The translations under genes and the position numbers were made by a program. Shown here in pieces: positions 53,369 to 62,916 of a DNA stretch of 64,000 bases. Positions within the stretch are counted from its first letter, which is position 1. Each line of letters starts with the position of its first letter. Source of the DNA: Veillonella seminalis (GTDB taxonomy: Bacteria > Bacillota > Negativicutes > Veillonellales > Veillonellaceae). The DNA is taken from NCBI RefSeq assembly GCF_003992065.1, contig NZ_RQUZ01000001.1:124001-188000 (forward strand). The letters are read 5' to 3'. The notes under the pieces were generated by a model. The model did no database searches. It was not told the DNA's origin and worked only from the letters and a program-made list of their open reading frames with translations.

Positions 53369-55030
53369 ATGAGATCAAAACGTTTTGAAGTATTAAGTAA
53401 ACGCCCTGTTAACCAGGATGGTTATGTAAAAGAATGGGTGGAAGAAGGCTTTATTGCCATGGAATCGCCGCAGGATCCTAAACCTAGCATCCGCATTGAA
53501 AACGGCAAAATCGTAGAACTTGACGGCAAACGTCGTGAAGATTTCGACTTGATTGATACATTTATTGCTAACTATGCAATTCGCTTGGAACGTGCTGAAG
53601 AAGTTATGGCTATGGATTCCCGCAAAATCGCCAACATGATTTTGACACCGACCGTACCTCGCAGTGAAATCGCAAGCCTTGCCAAATCTATGACTCCGGC
53701 CAAAATGGTTGAAGTTGTAAGTAATTTCAACGTTGTTGAAATGATGCAGTCCATGCAGAAAATGCGTGCTCGTCGCACCATGGCTAACCAGGCTCACGTA
53801 ACCAACGTTAACGATAACCCGGTTCAAATCGCAGCTGATGCCGCTGAAGGCGCACTTCGCGGTTTTGCCGAAGAAGAAACAACTGTAGCGGTTGCCCGTT
53901 ATGCTCCGCTTAACGCTATCAGTATTTTGGTAGGTTCCCAAGCCGGTCGTCCGGGCGTATTGACTCAATGCTCCTTGGAAGAAGCTACTGAATTGGAACT
54001 CGGTATGCGCGGTTTTACAGCTTATGCCGAAACAATTTCCGTATACGGTACTGAAGACGTTTTCACCGACGGTGACGACACTCCTTGGTCCAAAGCATTC
54101 TTAGCATCCGCTTATGCATCCCGTGGTTTGAAAATGCGTTTTACTTCCGGTACAGGCTCCGAAGTTCAGATGGGCCAGGCCGAAGGTAAATCCATGTTAT
54201 ACCTCGAAACTCGTTGCCTCTATATCACTAAAGGCGCCGGCGTACAAGGTATTCAGAACGGTTCCGTAAGCTGTATCGGTATTCCGGCTGCTGTACCATC
54301 CGGTATTCGTGCCGTTTTAGCAGAAAACTTGATCGCAGCTATGCTTGACCTTGAATGTGCATCCAGTAATGACCAGACATTCAGTCATTCCGATTTACGT
54401 CGTACGGCTCGTACACTCATGCAGTTCTGTCCTGGTACTGACTTCATTTGTTCCGGTTACAGCTCCACACCAAACTATGACAACATGTTTGCCGGATCCA
54501 ACTGGGATGCTGAAGATTATGATGACTGGACAATCATTCAGCGTGACCTTAAAGTTAACGGCGGTTTGAAACCGGCTACTGAAGACGCTGTTGTAGCTGT
54601 TCGTAACAAAGCAGCGCGAGCTTTACAAGGTTTATTCGCAGAACTCGGCTTACCGGCTATTACCGATAAAGAAGTAGAAGCCGCTACATATGCCAACGGT
54701 TCTAAAGATATGCCGCCTCGTGATAAAGTAGCTGATATCAAAGCAGCTGCCGACCTTATGAACCGCGGTGTAACCGGCATCGACTTTGTTAAAGGTCTTG
54801 CTAAACGCGGTTTCAATGATTTGGCCCAAAGCGTTCTTAATTTGTTGAAACAGAAAATCGCCGGTGACTATTTACAGACATCCGCTATTTTTGACGATAA
54901 ATTCAATGTAATTTCAGCAATTAACAATCCTAACGATTATGCCGGCGTAGGTACAGGCTATCGTTTGGAAGGCGAAGATTGGGAAGTAATCAAGAATATT
55001 CCTAACGCAATCGATCCGCGTGATATTTAA
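53369..55030 (+). CDS. pduC: Propanediol dehydratase large subunit
   Basis: Catalytic TIM-barrel subunit of the adenosylcobalamin-dependent diol dehydratase, turning 1,2-propanediol into propionaldehyde. 553 residues; conserved stretches include RSKRFEVLSKRPVNQDGYVKEW, SSNDQTFSHSDLRRTAR and FICSGYSSTPNYDNMFAGSNWDAED. Codon use turns clearly more biased here (GGC, CGT, GCT), fitting a highly expressed enzyme. GGAAGC lies 9 bases before the ATG. Confidence 0.95.
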   Translation: MRSKRFEVLSKRPVNQDGYVKEWVEEGFIAMESPQDPKPSIRIENGKIVELDGKRREDFDLIDTFIANYAIRLERAEEVMAMDSRKIANMILTPTVPRSEIASLAKSMTPAKMVEVVSNFNVVEMMQSMQKMRARRTMANQAHVTNVNDNPVQIAADAAEGALRGFAEEETTVAVARYAPLNAISILVGSQAGRPGVLTQCSLEEATELELGMRGFTAYAETISVYGTEDVFTDGDDTPWSKAFLASAYASRGLKMRFTSGTGSEVQMGQAEGKSMLYLETRCLYITKGAGVQGIQNGSVSCIGIPAAVPSGIRAVLAENLIAAMLDLECASSNDQTFSHSDLRRTARTLMQFCPGTDFICSGYSSTPNYDNMFAGSNWDAEDYDDWTIIQRDLKVNGGLKPATEDAVVAVRNKAARALQGLFAELGLPAITDKEVEAATYANGSKDMPPRDKVADIKAAADLMNRGVTGIDFVKGLAKRGFNDLAQSVLNLLKQKIAGDYLQTSAIFDDKFNVISAINNPNDYAGVGTGYRLEGEDWEVIKNIPNAIDPRDI

Positions 55031-55042
55031 GGGGGCATCAAT

Positions 55043-55729
55043 ATGGCTGAAATTAATGAGCAAGTTTTACGCGCACTAATTATGGAAGTGCTTCAAGAAA
55101 TGGGCAGCGCCAGCAAGCCTGTTACTTTTGCCGGTTCCTCCACTGAAACAGCGGCTCCGGCTCGTCCTAAAGAAGAGGACGTTGATGATACTTGGATTCA
55201 AACCGGTGGTCCGGCTGAATCTCACACATCTCCTGACGAAGTAGTTATTGCTGTAGGCCCTGCATTCGGTCGCAGCCAACGCACTACTATCGTAGGTGTA
55301 CCGCATCGCAATGTAATCCGTCAACTCGTTGCCGGTATTGAAGAAGAAGGCTTAAAAGCTCGTGTAGTTCGTGTATACCGTTCTTCCGACGTAGCAGCTG
55401 TTGCTGTTGAAGGCGATCACTTATCCGGTTCCGGCGTGTGCATCGGTATTCAATCCAAAGGTACCACTGTAATTCACCAACGTGATTTACAACCGTTATC
55501 CAACTTGGAATTATTCCCACAAGCACCGTTGCTTACGGAAGAAGTATACCGCGCCATCGGTAAAAACGCAGCTAAATACGCTAAGGGTGAATCCCCTAAT
55601 CCGGTAGCTACGCTTAACGATCAAATGGCACGCCCTAAATATCAAGCGTTGTCAGCCCTTTTACACATTAAGGAAACAAAACGAGTGGTTAAAGGTAAAC
55701 CGGCTGATGAATGCCGCGTAAGCCTATAA
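55043..55729 (+). CDS. pduD: Propanediol dehydratase medium subunit
   Basis: 228 residues. An N-terminal amphipathic helix ([18 protein letters not shown]) is the encapsulation signal; the body ([22 protein letters not shown]... [24 protein letters not shown]) is the B12-binding subunit. Follows pduC by 12 bp. Confidence 0.94.
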   Translation: MAEINEQVLRALIMEVLQEMGSASKPVTFAGSSTETAAPARPKEEDVDDTWIQTGGPAESHTSPDEVVIAVGPAFGRSQRTTIVGVPHRNVIRQLVAGIEEEGLKARVVRVYRSSDVAAVAVEGDHLSGSGVCIGIQSKGTTVIHQRDLQPLSNLELFPQAPLLTEEVYRAIGKNAAKYAKGESPNPVATLNDQMARPKYQALSALLHIKETKRVVKGKPADECRVSL

Positions 55730-55739
55730 GGAGGCCTTT

Positions 55740-56255
55740 ATGAGCACAGATATGGAAGCGATGATTCGCAAAATTTTAGAAGATATGCAAAAGGGAACGC
55801 CCGCACCCGTAAGTGCTGCGACTCAGACGAGCACAAACGAACGCGTTGCAACGACTGCGGATTACCCGATTGCTCAAAAACATCCTGATTGGATTCGCGT
55901 AGGCAACAAAGGTTTGGATGATATCACTTTGGATGCTGTTATGAGCGGTCAGGTTTCGATGGATGATATGCGTATCAGCCCTGATATCTTAAAAGCACAG
56001 GGCCAAATCGCCAAAGCCGGCGGTCGCGATCAAATCGAATTTAACTTCTCGCGCGCTGCCGAAATGACTAAAGTAGGCGATAAACGCTTATTGGAAATGT
56101 ACAATGCACTTCGTCCGTACCGTTCTTCCAAACAGGAATTATTGGCTATGGCTGATGAACTTGAACATGAATACGGTGCTGTTATTTGTGCCGAATTTGT
56201 TCGTGAAGCAGCTGAAAACTATGAAAAACGTAAGAAATTGAAAGGCGATAACTAA
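55740..56255 (+). CDS. pduE: Propanediol dehydratase small subunit
   Basis: 171 residues; again an amphipathic start (MEAMIRKILEDMQKG), then YPIAQKHPDWIRVGNKGLDDITLDAVMSG and GRDQIEFNFSRAAEMTKV. Completes the diol dehydratase with PduC and PduD. GGAGG ribosome site. Confidence 0.94.
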   Translation: MSTDMEAMIRKILEDMQKGTPAPVSAATQTSTNERVATTADYPIAQKHPDWIRVGNKGLDDITLDAVMSGQVSMDDMRISPDILKAQGQIAKAGGRDQIEFNFSRAAEMTKVGDKRLLEMYNALRPYRSSKQELLAMADELEHEYGAVICAEFVREAAENYEKRKKLKGDN

Positions 56256-56273
56256 GAGTTAGGAGTTTTGTGT

Positions 56274-58100
56274 ATGAAGCGAGTCGTTGGTATTGATATA
56301 GGTAATTCCACAACAGAATCAGCGTTAGCGGAAATCCACGAGTCCGGTGAAGTTCGTTTTCTCGGTTCGGCCATTGCCAATACAACAGGGATTAAAGGGA
56401 CTAAGGATAATATTCAAGGGCTCTTTGAATCGCTTCGTCAATTGGTTGCTAAAACGGGCCTGTCCTTAAAGGACATCGATTTAATCCGTATCAATGAAGC
56501 TACCCCGGTTATTGGGGATGTAGCGATGGAGACGATTACTGAAACGATTATTACCGAATCAACCATGATTGGGCATAATCCGAAAACTCCGGGCGGTCTT
56601 GGTATCGGTGTGGGCCAAACGGCTCATATCCTGCAATTGCTCGATAAACCTATGGATGAGGACTACATCGTCGTAGTACCGAAAGAAATAGATTTTCAGC
56701 TTGTGGCCGAACTGATTAATGCGTATGTAACAAAAGGCTTTCGCATCAAGGGGGCTATCTTACAGGCCGATGACGGCGTGCTCGTAGCGAACCGTTTGCA
56801 ACAGCCGATTCCTATTATTGATGAAGTGGCGTATGTCGATAAAGTACCGCTTGGTATGCTCGCCGCCGTTGAAGTTGTTGAACCGGGTAAAGTCATTTCC
56901 CAATTGTCTAATCCTTATGGCATTGCTACGGTTTTCAAATTATCGGCTGAAGAAACCAAGAATATCGTACCTATCGCCAGAGCTCTCATCGGCAACCGTT
57001 CGGCGGTGGTTATTAAAACCCCGGCCGGCGATGTAAAAGAACGTGTAATTCCGGCAGGTTCGATTGTAGCCACCGGTGACGGACGAACTGTTTCAATTGA
57101 CATTTCAGCCGGTGCCGAACAGATTATGAGCACCCTCGGTCAGGTATCCCACATCGACAATGTATGCGGTGAAGCGGGTACTAACGTAGGAGGCATGCTG
57201 GAAAGAGTACGTCAGACCATGGCGGACTTAACGAATAAATCACCGAACGATGTATACATTGAAGATTTACTCGCTGTCGATACATCGGTACCGATTAACG
57301 TAAAGGGCGGCCTTGCCGGTGAATTCTCGATGGAACAGGCTGTAGGCATAGCTTCTATGGTTAAGTCGGATCACTTGCAAATGGAAATCATCGCCAAAGA
57401 AGTGGAACGGGAGCTTAAGATTCCCGTTGAAATCGGTGGCCAGGAAGCTGAATCAGCTATTCTCGGGGCTTTGACAACACCGGGTACGGAAACGCCGTTG
57501 GCGATTTTGGACCTGGGCGCAGGTTCCACGGATGCATCGATTATGTCACCTGACGGACGAGTAACGGCTATTCATTTAGCCGGGGCCGGTAATATGGTTA
57601 CCATGTTGATTAACTCTGAATTGGGCCTTGAAGATATTCACTTAGCGGAAAGCATTAAGAAATTCCCATTAGCCAAAGTTATCAGCGTCTATCATATTCG
57701 CCACGAAGACGGCAATGTACAGTTTTTCAAAGATCCGTTACCGGCGGAACTGTTTGCCAAAACGGTTATCGTAACCGATGAAGGGCTTGTGCCGATTGAC
57801 GGCGAACAGTCCATGGAAAAGATTAAAATTGTACGTCAAACTGCTAAAGAACGTGTTTTCGTAACAAACTCGCTGCGTGCTTTGCGGGCCGTAAGTCCTA
57901 CACATAATGTGCGTGACATTCCGTTCGTGGTTATTGTCGGCGGTTCGGCATTGGATTTCGAAGTACCGCAACTTGTTACCGATGCGTTATCCCATTACAA
58001 TCTCGTGGCCGGGCGCGGGAATGTGCGCGGCACGGAAGGGGCACGTAATGCGGTGGCAACCGGTTTGATTTTATCGTATGCGAAAGAGCGGAGGGGATAA
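56274..58100 (+). CDS. pduG: Diol dehydratase reactivase large subunit
   Basis: 608-residue ATPase with the actin-like opening KRVVGIDIGNSTTESALAEI and LDLGAGSTDASIMSPDG. Swaps damaged cobalamin out of the dehydratase. ATG 56274 follows AGGAG by eight bases; the TTG two codons upstream is too close. Confidence 0.94.
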   Translation: MKRVVGIDIGNSTTESALAEIHESGEVRFLGSAIANTTGIKGTKDNIQGLFESLRQLVAKTGLSLKDIDLIRINEATPVIGDVAMETITETIITESTMIGHNPKTPGGLGIGVGQTAHILQLLDKPMDEDYIVVVPKEIDFQLVAELINAYVTKGFRIKGAILQADDGVLVANRLQQPIPIIDEVAYVDKVPLGMLAAVEVVEPGKVISQLSNPYGIATVFKLSAEETKNIVPIARALIGNRSAVVIKTPAGDVKERVIPAGSIVATGDGRTVSIDISAGAEQIMSTLGQVSHIDNVCGEAGTNVGGMLERVRQTMADLTNKSPNDVYIEDLLAVDTSVPINVKGGLAGEFSMEQAVGIASMVKSDHLQMEIIAKEVERELKIPVEIGGQEAESAILGALTTPGTETPLAILDLGAGSTDASIMSPDGRVTAIHLAGAGNMVTMLINSELGLEDIHLAESIKKFPLAKVISVYHIRHEDGNVQFFKDPLPAELFAKTVIVTDEGLVPIDGEQSMEKIKIVRQTAKERVFVTNSLRALRAVSPTHNVRDIPFVVIVGGSALDFEVPQLVTDALSHYNLVAGRGNVRGTEGARNAVATGLILSYAKERRG

Positions 58101-58103
58101 GGT

Positions 58104-58481
58104 ATGGAGGTTATAATTGCACCTAAACCGACTATCATAATTTATCACCATCCGAATGTATCTCAGGAGGCCATTCAGGATCTCTTGTTCGGTATTGAAG
58201 AAGAAGGTATACCGTTTAGCCTTGAAACGCGCGGCACCGATGAAGATATCTTGCGCATGGCCGATGAAGCTTCACATGCATCGGCACTGTCCGTAGGCGT
58301 CGGCTGCACGGCAGATACCTTGGTGTTAAGTTATCAAAACTTACCGCCACATCAATTTATCTATCGTTTACGTAATTATAAACAAGCACAACAAGCTATG
58401 CGAGCGCTGGGGGCTAATGCAGCTCGCCTGGTGAAGGGCAATCCTTTTAAAACCGACCCCGGATTGGAGGTGGCATTTTGA
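58104..58481 (+). CDS. pduH: Diol dehydratase reactivase small subunit
   Basis: 125 residues resembling the beta-type fold of PduD, as in all PduH/DdrB: VGVGCTADTLVLSYQNLPP and FIYRLRNYKQAQQAMRALGANAARLVKG. Works with PduG. The end overlaps the TTG start of pduK. Confidence 0.92.
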   Translation: MEVIIAPKPTIIIYHHPNVSQEAIQDLLFGIEEEGIPFSLETRGTDEDILRMADEASHASALSVGVGCTADTLVLSYQNLPPHQFIYRLRNYKQAQQAMRALGANAARLVKGNPFKTDPGLEVAF

Positions 58482-59206
58482 AAGAAGCATTAGGACTCTT
58501 GGAAGTAGCAGGTCTTGCAGCGGCCATAAAAGCAGCCGATGTAATGGTAAAAGCAGCCAATGTACGAATTATCGATGTGGAAAAAGCACGCGGTAACGGT
58601 TGGATGATGGTTAAAGTTTCCGGTGATGTAGGTGCCGTACAGGCGGCCGTACAAGCCGGAGTGGCACAAGCCAAACATGATCGTCATTATATTGCGCAAA
58701 AAGTAATCCCAAGACCGGCTGAAGGCATTGATAAAATGCTCTTGGGCGGTGGCGGTAAGCCGGTATTAAATCCGGAAGTAGCCAAAGCTGAAATTGTAAC
58801 AGAACCGCCTGTACAATCGGAAGTGAAACCTGCGACAACAGCTAAAGCAACGGCACCTGCGAAAGCGACTGCCGTTAAAGCCGCACCGGCTAAGGTGGAA
58901 GCTAAAGCAGCTGCTTCAACGACTAAGACGACGAAGACGACATCGGCTAAGGCAACGGAACCGGTTAAACAGGCTGAAACGGTTAAAGCAACAACTGCTA
59001 CGGCGGCTAAAACATCGACAGCAACTAAACAGGCGGAACCTGTGAAAACAGAACCGGCAAAAGCAACTGAAGCACCTGAAACAACGGCTTCGGGAGATGC
59101 CGAATCTGTTGTGGACACGACAAAAGAAGCGTTGCTGAAGGTAGTAAAACCGGCCCCTAAGAAACGGCCGAGTCGAGCAAAAACAACAACAAAACCGAAA
59201 GCGTAA
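58478..59206 (+). CDS. pduK: BMC shell protein PduK with basic A/K/T-rich tail
   Basis: Begins at TTG (58478) with GGAGG seven bases upstream. Residues 1-90 are a BMC domain (EALGLLEVAGLAAAIKAADVMVKAANV, then KVIPRPAEGIDKML). The remaining ~150 residues are repeats of A, K, T, P and E (KATAPAKATAVKAAPAKVEAK) ending KKRPSRAKTTTKPKA, like a histone H1 tail. Salmonella PduK also has an extension, but with a cysteine cluster region; none is seen here. May bind nucleic acid or other acidic partners, or serve as a spacer. Confidence 0.85.
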   Translation: MKEALGLLEVAGLAAAIKAADVMVKAANVRIIDVEKARGNGWMMVKVSGDVGAVQAAVQAGVAQAKHDRHYIAQKVIPRPAEGIDKMLLGGGGKPVLNPEVAKAEIVTEPPVQSEVKPATTAKATAPAKATAVKAAPAKVEAKAAASTTKTTKTTSAKATEPVKQAETVKATTATAAKTSTATKQAEPVKTEPAKATEAPETTASGDAESVVDTTKEALLKVVKPAPKKRPSRAKTTTKPKA

Positions 59207-59272
59207 GTAAAGATAAGCAAAACGCTTAGGTAATACAAACAGTATGATGTAATGACTTAAGGAGGATTTATA

Positions 59273-59542
59273 ATGAATAACGCATTAGGCATGGTAGAAA
59301 CAAAAGGTTTAGTAGGCGCTATCGAAGCAGCCGATGCTATGGTAAAAGCAGCTAACGTAACATTGACAGGCTATGAAAAAATCGGTTCCGGTTTGGTAAC
59401 TGTAATGGTTCGCGGTGATGTAGGTGCTGTTAAAGCCGCTGTTGACGCAGGTTGTGCTGCAGCCGCTAAAGTAGGCGAAGTGGTATCCACTCACGTTATT
59501 CCACGCCCTCATAGCGATGTAGAAAGCATTTTGGTTAAATAA
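59273..59542 (+). CDS. pduJ: BMC shell hexamer PduJ
   Basis: 89 residues, nearly the same as PduA over the BMC core ([33 protein letters not shown]). The two genes' likeness points to an old duplication. GGAGG precedes the ATG. Confidence 0.94.
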   Translation: MNNALGMVETKGLVGAIEAADAMVKAANVTLTGYEKIGSGLVTVMVRGDVGAVKAAVDAGCAAAAKVGEVVSTHVIPRPHSDVESILVK

Positions 59543-59610
59543 GACCGGCTTATCGGAAGTAAGATACCTTAGAAACACTGATTACAGAATCTATTAGCAA
59601 AGGATAACTT

Positions 59611-60234
59611 ATGATGGATAGAGATGCTTTAAAAGAGCTGATTCGCCATATTATCCAAGACGTACAGACGCCGGAAATCCCAATCGGGATTTCCAATCGT
59701 CACATTCATCTCCGTCAGGCCGATTATGATCGACTTTTCCCTCATGTGACATTGCAGTCCAAGAAGGTATTGAAACAGCCCGGTGAGTTTGCTGCCGAAC
59801 AAATGGTGACGCTGGTGGGACCAAAAAATGAAATTACTAAAGTTCGTTTATTGGGACCGCTTCGCAAAGCATCGCAAGTGGAAATTTCACAAACCGATGC
59901 CCGTATGTTAGGAGTCAAACCTCCGATTGTGTTGTCCGGTCAGCTTGACAAAGCCGTACCGATTACGTTAAAAACGGAATTTGCCCAAGTTACTATCCCA
60001 TGCTGCATCGTAGCTAAGCGTCATATTCATGTAAATGCCGACGATGCTACGAAACTGGGCGTAACCGATGGTGAAACCGTAAAGGTACGCGTGGTTACAC
60101 CTGAACGAACAACGGTGTTCGAAGATGTGATTATTCGCGTTTCACCTAATTATGTAACGGAAATGCATCTTGATACGGATGAGGCGAATGCGGCGCAAGT
60201 AGGTAATGATACGGTGGCGAAAATAGTACGGTAG
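59611..60234 (+). CDS. pduL: Phosphate propanoyltransferase
   Basis: Converts propionyl-CoA and phosphate to propionyl phosphate. 207 residues; N-terminal encapsulation helix (DALKELIRHIIQDVQ), then VPIGISNRHIHL-like start (IPIGISNRHIHLRQADYD) and CCIVAKRHIHVNADDATKLG, both holding the zinc-binding HxH pairs of the PduL fold. ATG ATG doublet at the start. Confidence 0.94.
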   Translation: MMDRDALKELIRHIIQDVQTPEIPIGISNRHIHLRQADYDRLFPHVTLQSKKVLKQPGEFAAEQMVTLVGPKNEITKVRLLGPLRKASQVEISQTDARMLGVKPPIVLSGQLDKAVPITLKTEFAQVTIPCCIVAKRHIHVNADDATKLGVTDGETVKVRVVTPERTTVFEDVIIRVSPNYVTEMHLDTDEANAAQVGNDTVAKIVR

Positions 60235-60243
60235 GAGGCAAAT

Positions 60244-61086
60244 ATGCGCAGTATTGAAGAAGTAAATCAACTATTGGCCGCCTTTAATCAATGCGTTGAG
60301 GAAGGGGCGACACGTACAATTTCAGAAAAGGAAGCCGATACTTTACGGGTCGGCGTGGATTTGGGAACATCGTCCATCGTCCTTGCCGTAGTTGATGCCG
60401 AAGGGGAACCGGTTTATGGTGCTTTTGAATACGCGCAGGCAGTAAGAGACGGCTTAGTAGTAGATTATGTCGGTGCGGTAACCATTACAAGACGCTTAAA
60501 AGCAAAGGCGGAAGCAGCTTTAGGATGCTCCTTGTCAAAAGCGGCAGCGGCTGTACCGCCGGGAACTATGGGCAAGAATAAAGACGTGGTCGGCCATGTA
60601 CTGGAAGGTGCTGATTTTACGGTAACCGCCATATATGATGAACCGACGGCGGCAGCCTTGGTACTTGACTTGGTAAATGGTGCCGTAGTTGATGTTGGCG
60701 GCGGAACGACCGGGATTACCGTGATTAAACGGCGCAAGGTAAGTTATACCGCCGATGAACCGACCGGCGGCTCACATATGACGCTTGTGTTGAGCGGTAA
60801 TTACGGGATTTCCCAAGCGGATGCGGAACTTCTCAAGCGAGATCATTCAAGAGAACGGGAAGTGTATCCGGTGATTCGCCCGGTGGTTGAAAAAATGGCT
60901 ACTATTACAAATAAAGCCTTGGCGGACGGGGCCTATCGCAAGAATGGTCCGGTATACGTCGTAGGCGGTGCCACTAATTTTACGGATTTTGCCGATACCT
61001 TTGAGAAAGTCATCGGACGCGAGGTAATAAAGCCTCTATATCCGGAATTTGTAACCCCTTTAGGAATTGCCTTAGGCAGTATGTAA
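60244..61086 (+). CDS. eutJ: EutJ-type Hsp70-fold chaperone
   Basis: 280 residues with ATPase signatures RVGVDLGTSSIVLAVVD, YDEPTAAALVLDL, VVDVGGGTTGITV and VYVVGGATNFTDF. Known mainly from eut loci, but found in several pdu-type clusters. Likely helps assembly or cobalamin enzyme handling. Lies between pduL and pduM. Confidence 0.88.
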   Translation: MRSIEEVNQLLAAFNQCVEEGATRTISEKEADTLRVGVDLGTSSIVLAVVDAEGEPVYGAFEYAQAVRDGLVVDYVGAVTITRRLKAKAEAALGCSLSKAAAAVPPGTMGKNKDVVGHVLEGADFTVTAIYDEPTAAALVLDLVNGAVVDVGGGTTGITVIKRRKVSYTADEPTGGSHMTLVLSGNYGISQADAELLKRDHSREREVYPVIRPVVEKMATITNKALADGAYRKNGPVYVVGGATNFTDFADTFEKVIGREVIKPLYPEFVTPLGIALGSM

Positions 61087-61114
61087 GGCCAATTTTACAG
61101 GGAATGAGGTAGTT

Positions 61115-61606
61115 ATGGACGAAATTATTGCAGCAGTACTCAAACGCTTGCAGGCGCGAATGGATAGCCGAGGACAGGTGGATTTGGCTCACGACGGCAA
61201 GCTTGAGGAACGAACCTTGCTGCATCATCAAAGGGTAACGGTGACGGGCGTAACCCAAGCACAACTGGATGAACTGACAAAGCGAGCTGAAGGACCTTTG
61301 GTAGCCTGGCTTGATAAGGCAGTCGCCTACGGTTGTGATATGACGCTGGTTACCGCCATGTGTGCCAACGGGCAATGGGATCCGGCGATGATATTAAACT
61401 GGCCGGTTACCTTTACGGATAAACAAGGCCGCAGGGTATACAGTTTCAAAGAGCGCATCATTAGTGCGTCGGCGATTCGTACTTGCAACAATGGGTCCGT
61501 TATACTTATATTTCGTGGTCAGCGATTTACCGCTCTCGGGCTTGATGAGTTGCGTGACCGCCACCTTGTATGTATAGAAGGGACGAAGCGATATGCAGAC
61601 TGGTAG
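61115..61606 (+). CDS. pduM: Microcompartment assembly protein PduM
   Basis: 163 residues; MDEIIAAVLKRLQARM start (again an amphipathic helix) and VTAMCANGQWDPAMIL, VISASAIRTCNNG-type middle. PduM is needed for shell assembly in Salmonella, function otherwise unclear. Its end overlaps pduN. Confidence 0.82.
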   Translation: MDEIIAAVLKRLQARMDSRGQVDLAHDGKLEERTLLHHQRVTVTGVTQAQLDELTKRAEGPLVAWLDKAVAYGCDMTLVTAMCANGQWDPAMILNWPVTFTDKQGRRVYSFKERIISASAIRTCNNGSVILIFRGQRFTALGLDELRDRHLVCIEGTKRYADW

Positions 61607-61865
61607 AGTAATAGGCAGTATTGTATCAACGCAAAAGCATGAGTCCTTAGTGGGCTTGAAATTGATGATTATACAATACGTAGACGGCAATCAGGAACCG
61701 TTACCTTCGTATGAAGTGGCGGCCGACACGGTGAGTGCCGGGATTGGCGAATATGTATTGTTGACTCGCGGTTCTTCCGCCCGCCATGTGTTCGGCGACG
61801 GACAGGATATCAACAGCGCTGTTGATTGCGCTATCGTAGGTATTATAGACAGTTTTGATAAATAG
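61593..61865 (+). CDS. pduN: BMC vertex pentamer PduN
   Basis: 90 residues of the EutN/CcmL family: MQTGRVIGSIVSTQKHESLVGLKLMIIQ and GEYVLLTRGSSARHVFGD. Caps the shell's corners. Confidence 0.93.
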   Translation: MQTGRVIGSIVSTQKHESLVGLKLMIIQYVDGNQEPLPSYEVAADTVSAGIGEYVLLTRGSSARHVFGDGQDINSAVDCAIVGIIDSFDK

Positions 61866-61875
61866 GAGGCCGGCC

Positions 61876-62916
61876 ATGGCTATTTACACAAAGACGGGCG
61901 ATAAAGGCATGACGGGGCTATTCGATGGTACCCGCGTTGCTAAAAACTCGGAACGGGTCAACACCTATGGCACCCTTGATGAGTTGAATGCGCACTTAAG
62001 TGTGTGTGAAAAATTGGTGCGGTATCCGGAAACAAAACAGATTTTACATAATTTACAGGGCCTGTTATTTAGACTTTGCGCGGAAGTAGCGACGATGGAC
62101 CAAGCTAAATTAACACAGCATAGCACGCTTATCAGCGAAGCGGATATTAAAGAGCTGGAATCAATCATCGATCGTTATACGCAATTGTTGCCACCGCTTA
62201 CAAGTTTTATATATCAAGGCAATAACTTAGCAGCCGCAGAGCTTCATGTAGCCCGTACTGTTTGCCGACGGGCGGAACGAAAACTCAACGGCTTGCGGCA
62301 GGGCGAACCGGTAAGACCGACAGCGTTGGCGTTTGTCAACCGGTTATCTGACTGCATTTATACATTGGCACGTATGGAAGATTTCATTTTCTATGTTGAC
62401 GAAGTAGCGTCAAAAGTTATGGCTAAATTGGATGGGGCTGCCGAATCGGTCCCGTCTGCAGAAGGCCATACAGAAAATGAAGCAGCCCCTGTGGATGAGG
62501 ACCAACGCCTGCGCCGTATGGCCATGTGTTTACTCGAAGGGGCGACTGCCAAGAGCGAAGCTATGGGCGTACCGGTAGTTATCACCGTAGTGGATGTACA
62601 CGGTAATCCGGTGCTCACGTATCGCATGGCGGATGCTTTACTGGTAAGTACCGATATTTCGGCCGGTAAAGCCTATACGGCTGTAGCACTTAAATGTAAG
62701 ACCGAAGCTTTGAAAGAAATCACTCAGCCCGGGGCTGATTTATATCAAATTGAATCCATGGTATCCAGGCCTTTAGTTACGTTTGGCGGCGGTTTTCCGC
62801 TGACTCAAAGAGGTAAGCTCATAGGTGGCTTAGGTATTAGTGGGGGGACAGTCGCAGAAGATGTGGCTATCGGAGAATATGCAATGGATTATATGGAGGC
62901 AAAGTATGGAAAATAA
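61876..62916 (+). CDS. pduO: Cob(I)alamin adenosyltransferase with GlcG domain
   Basis: 346 residues. N-terminal PduO-type transferase (MAIYTKTGDKGMTGLFDGTRVAKNSERVNTYGTLDELNA, VCRRAERKLN) makes adenosylcobalamin; C-terminal GlcG/HbpS-like domain (EGATAKSEAMGVPVVITVVDVHGNPVLTYRMADAL... GGFPL) may bind haem. ATG 61876 follows AGGAGG. The end overlaps pduP by 11 bp. Confidence 0.93.
   Translation: MAIYTKTGDKGMTGLFDGTRVAKNSERVNTYGTLDELNAHLSVCEKLVRYPETKQILHNLQGLLFRLCAEVATMDQAKLTQHSTLISEADIKELESIIDRYTQLLPPLTSFIYQGNNLAAAELHVARTVCRRAERKLNGLRQGEPVRPTALAFVNRLSDCIYTLARMEDFIFYVDEVASKVMAKLDGAAESVPSAEGHTENEAAPVDEDQRLRRMAMCLLEGATAKSEAMGVPVVITVVDVHGNPVLTYRMADALLVSTDISAGKAYTAVALKCKTEALKEITQPGADLYQIESMVSRPLVTFGGGFPLTQRGKLIGGLGISGGTVAEDVAIGEYAMDYMEAKYGK

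Noticed and set aside
58687-59238. Long minus-strand frame opposite pduK
   Set aside because: It is the complement of the A/K/T-rich tail and gives an artificial V/A/F-rich chain.
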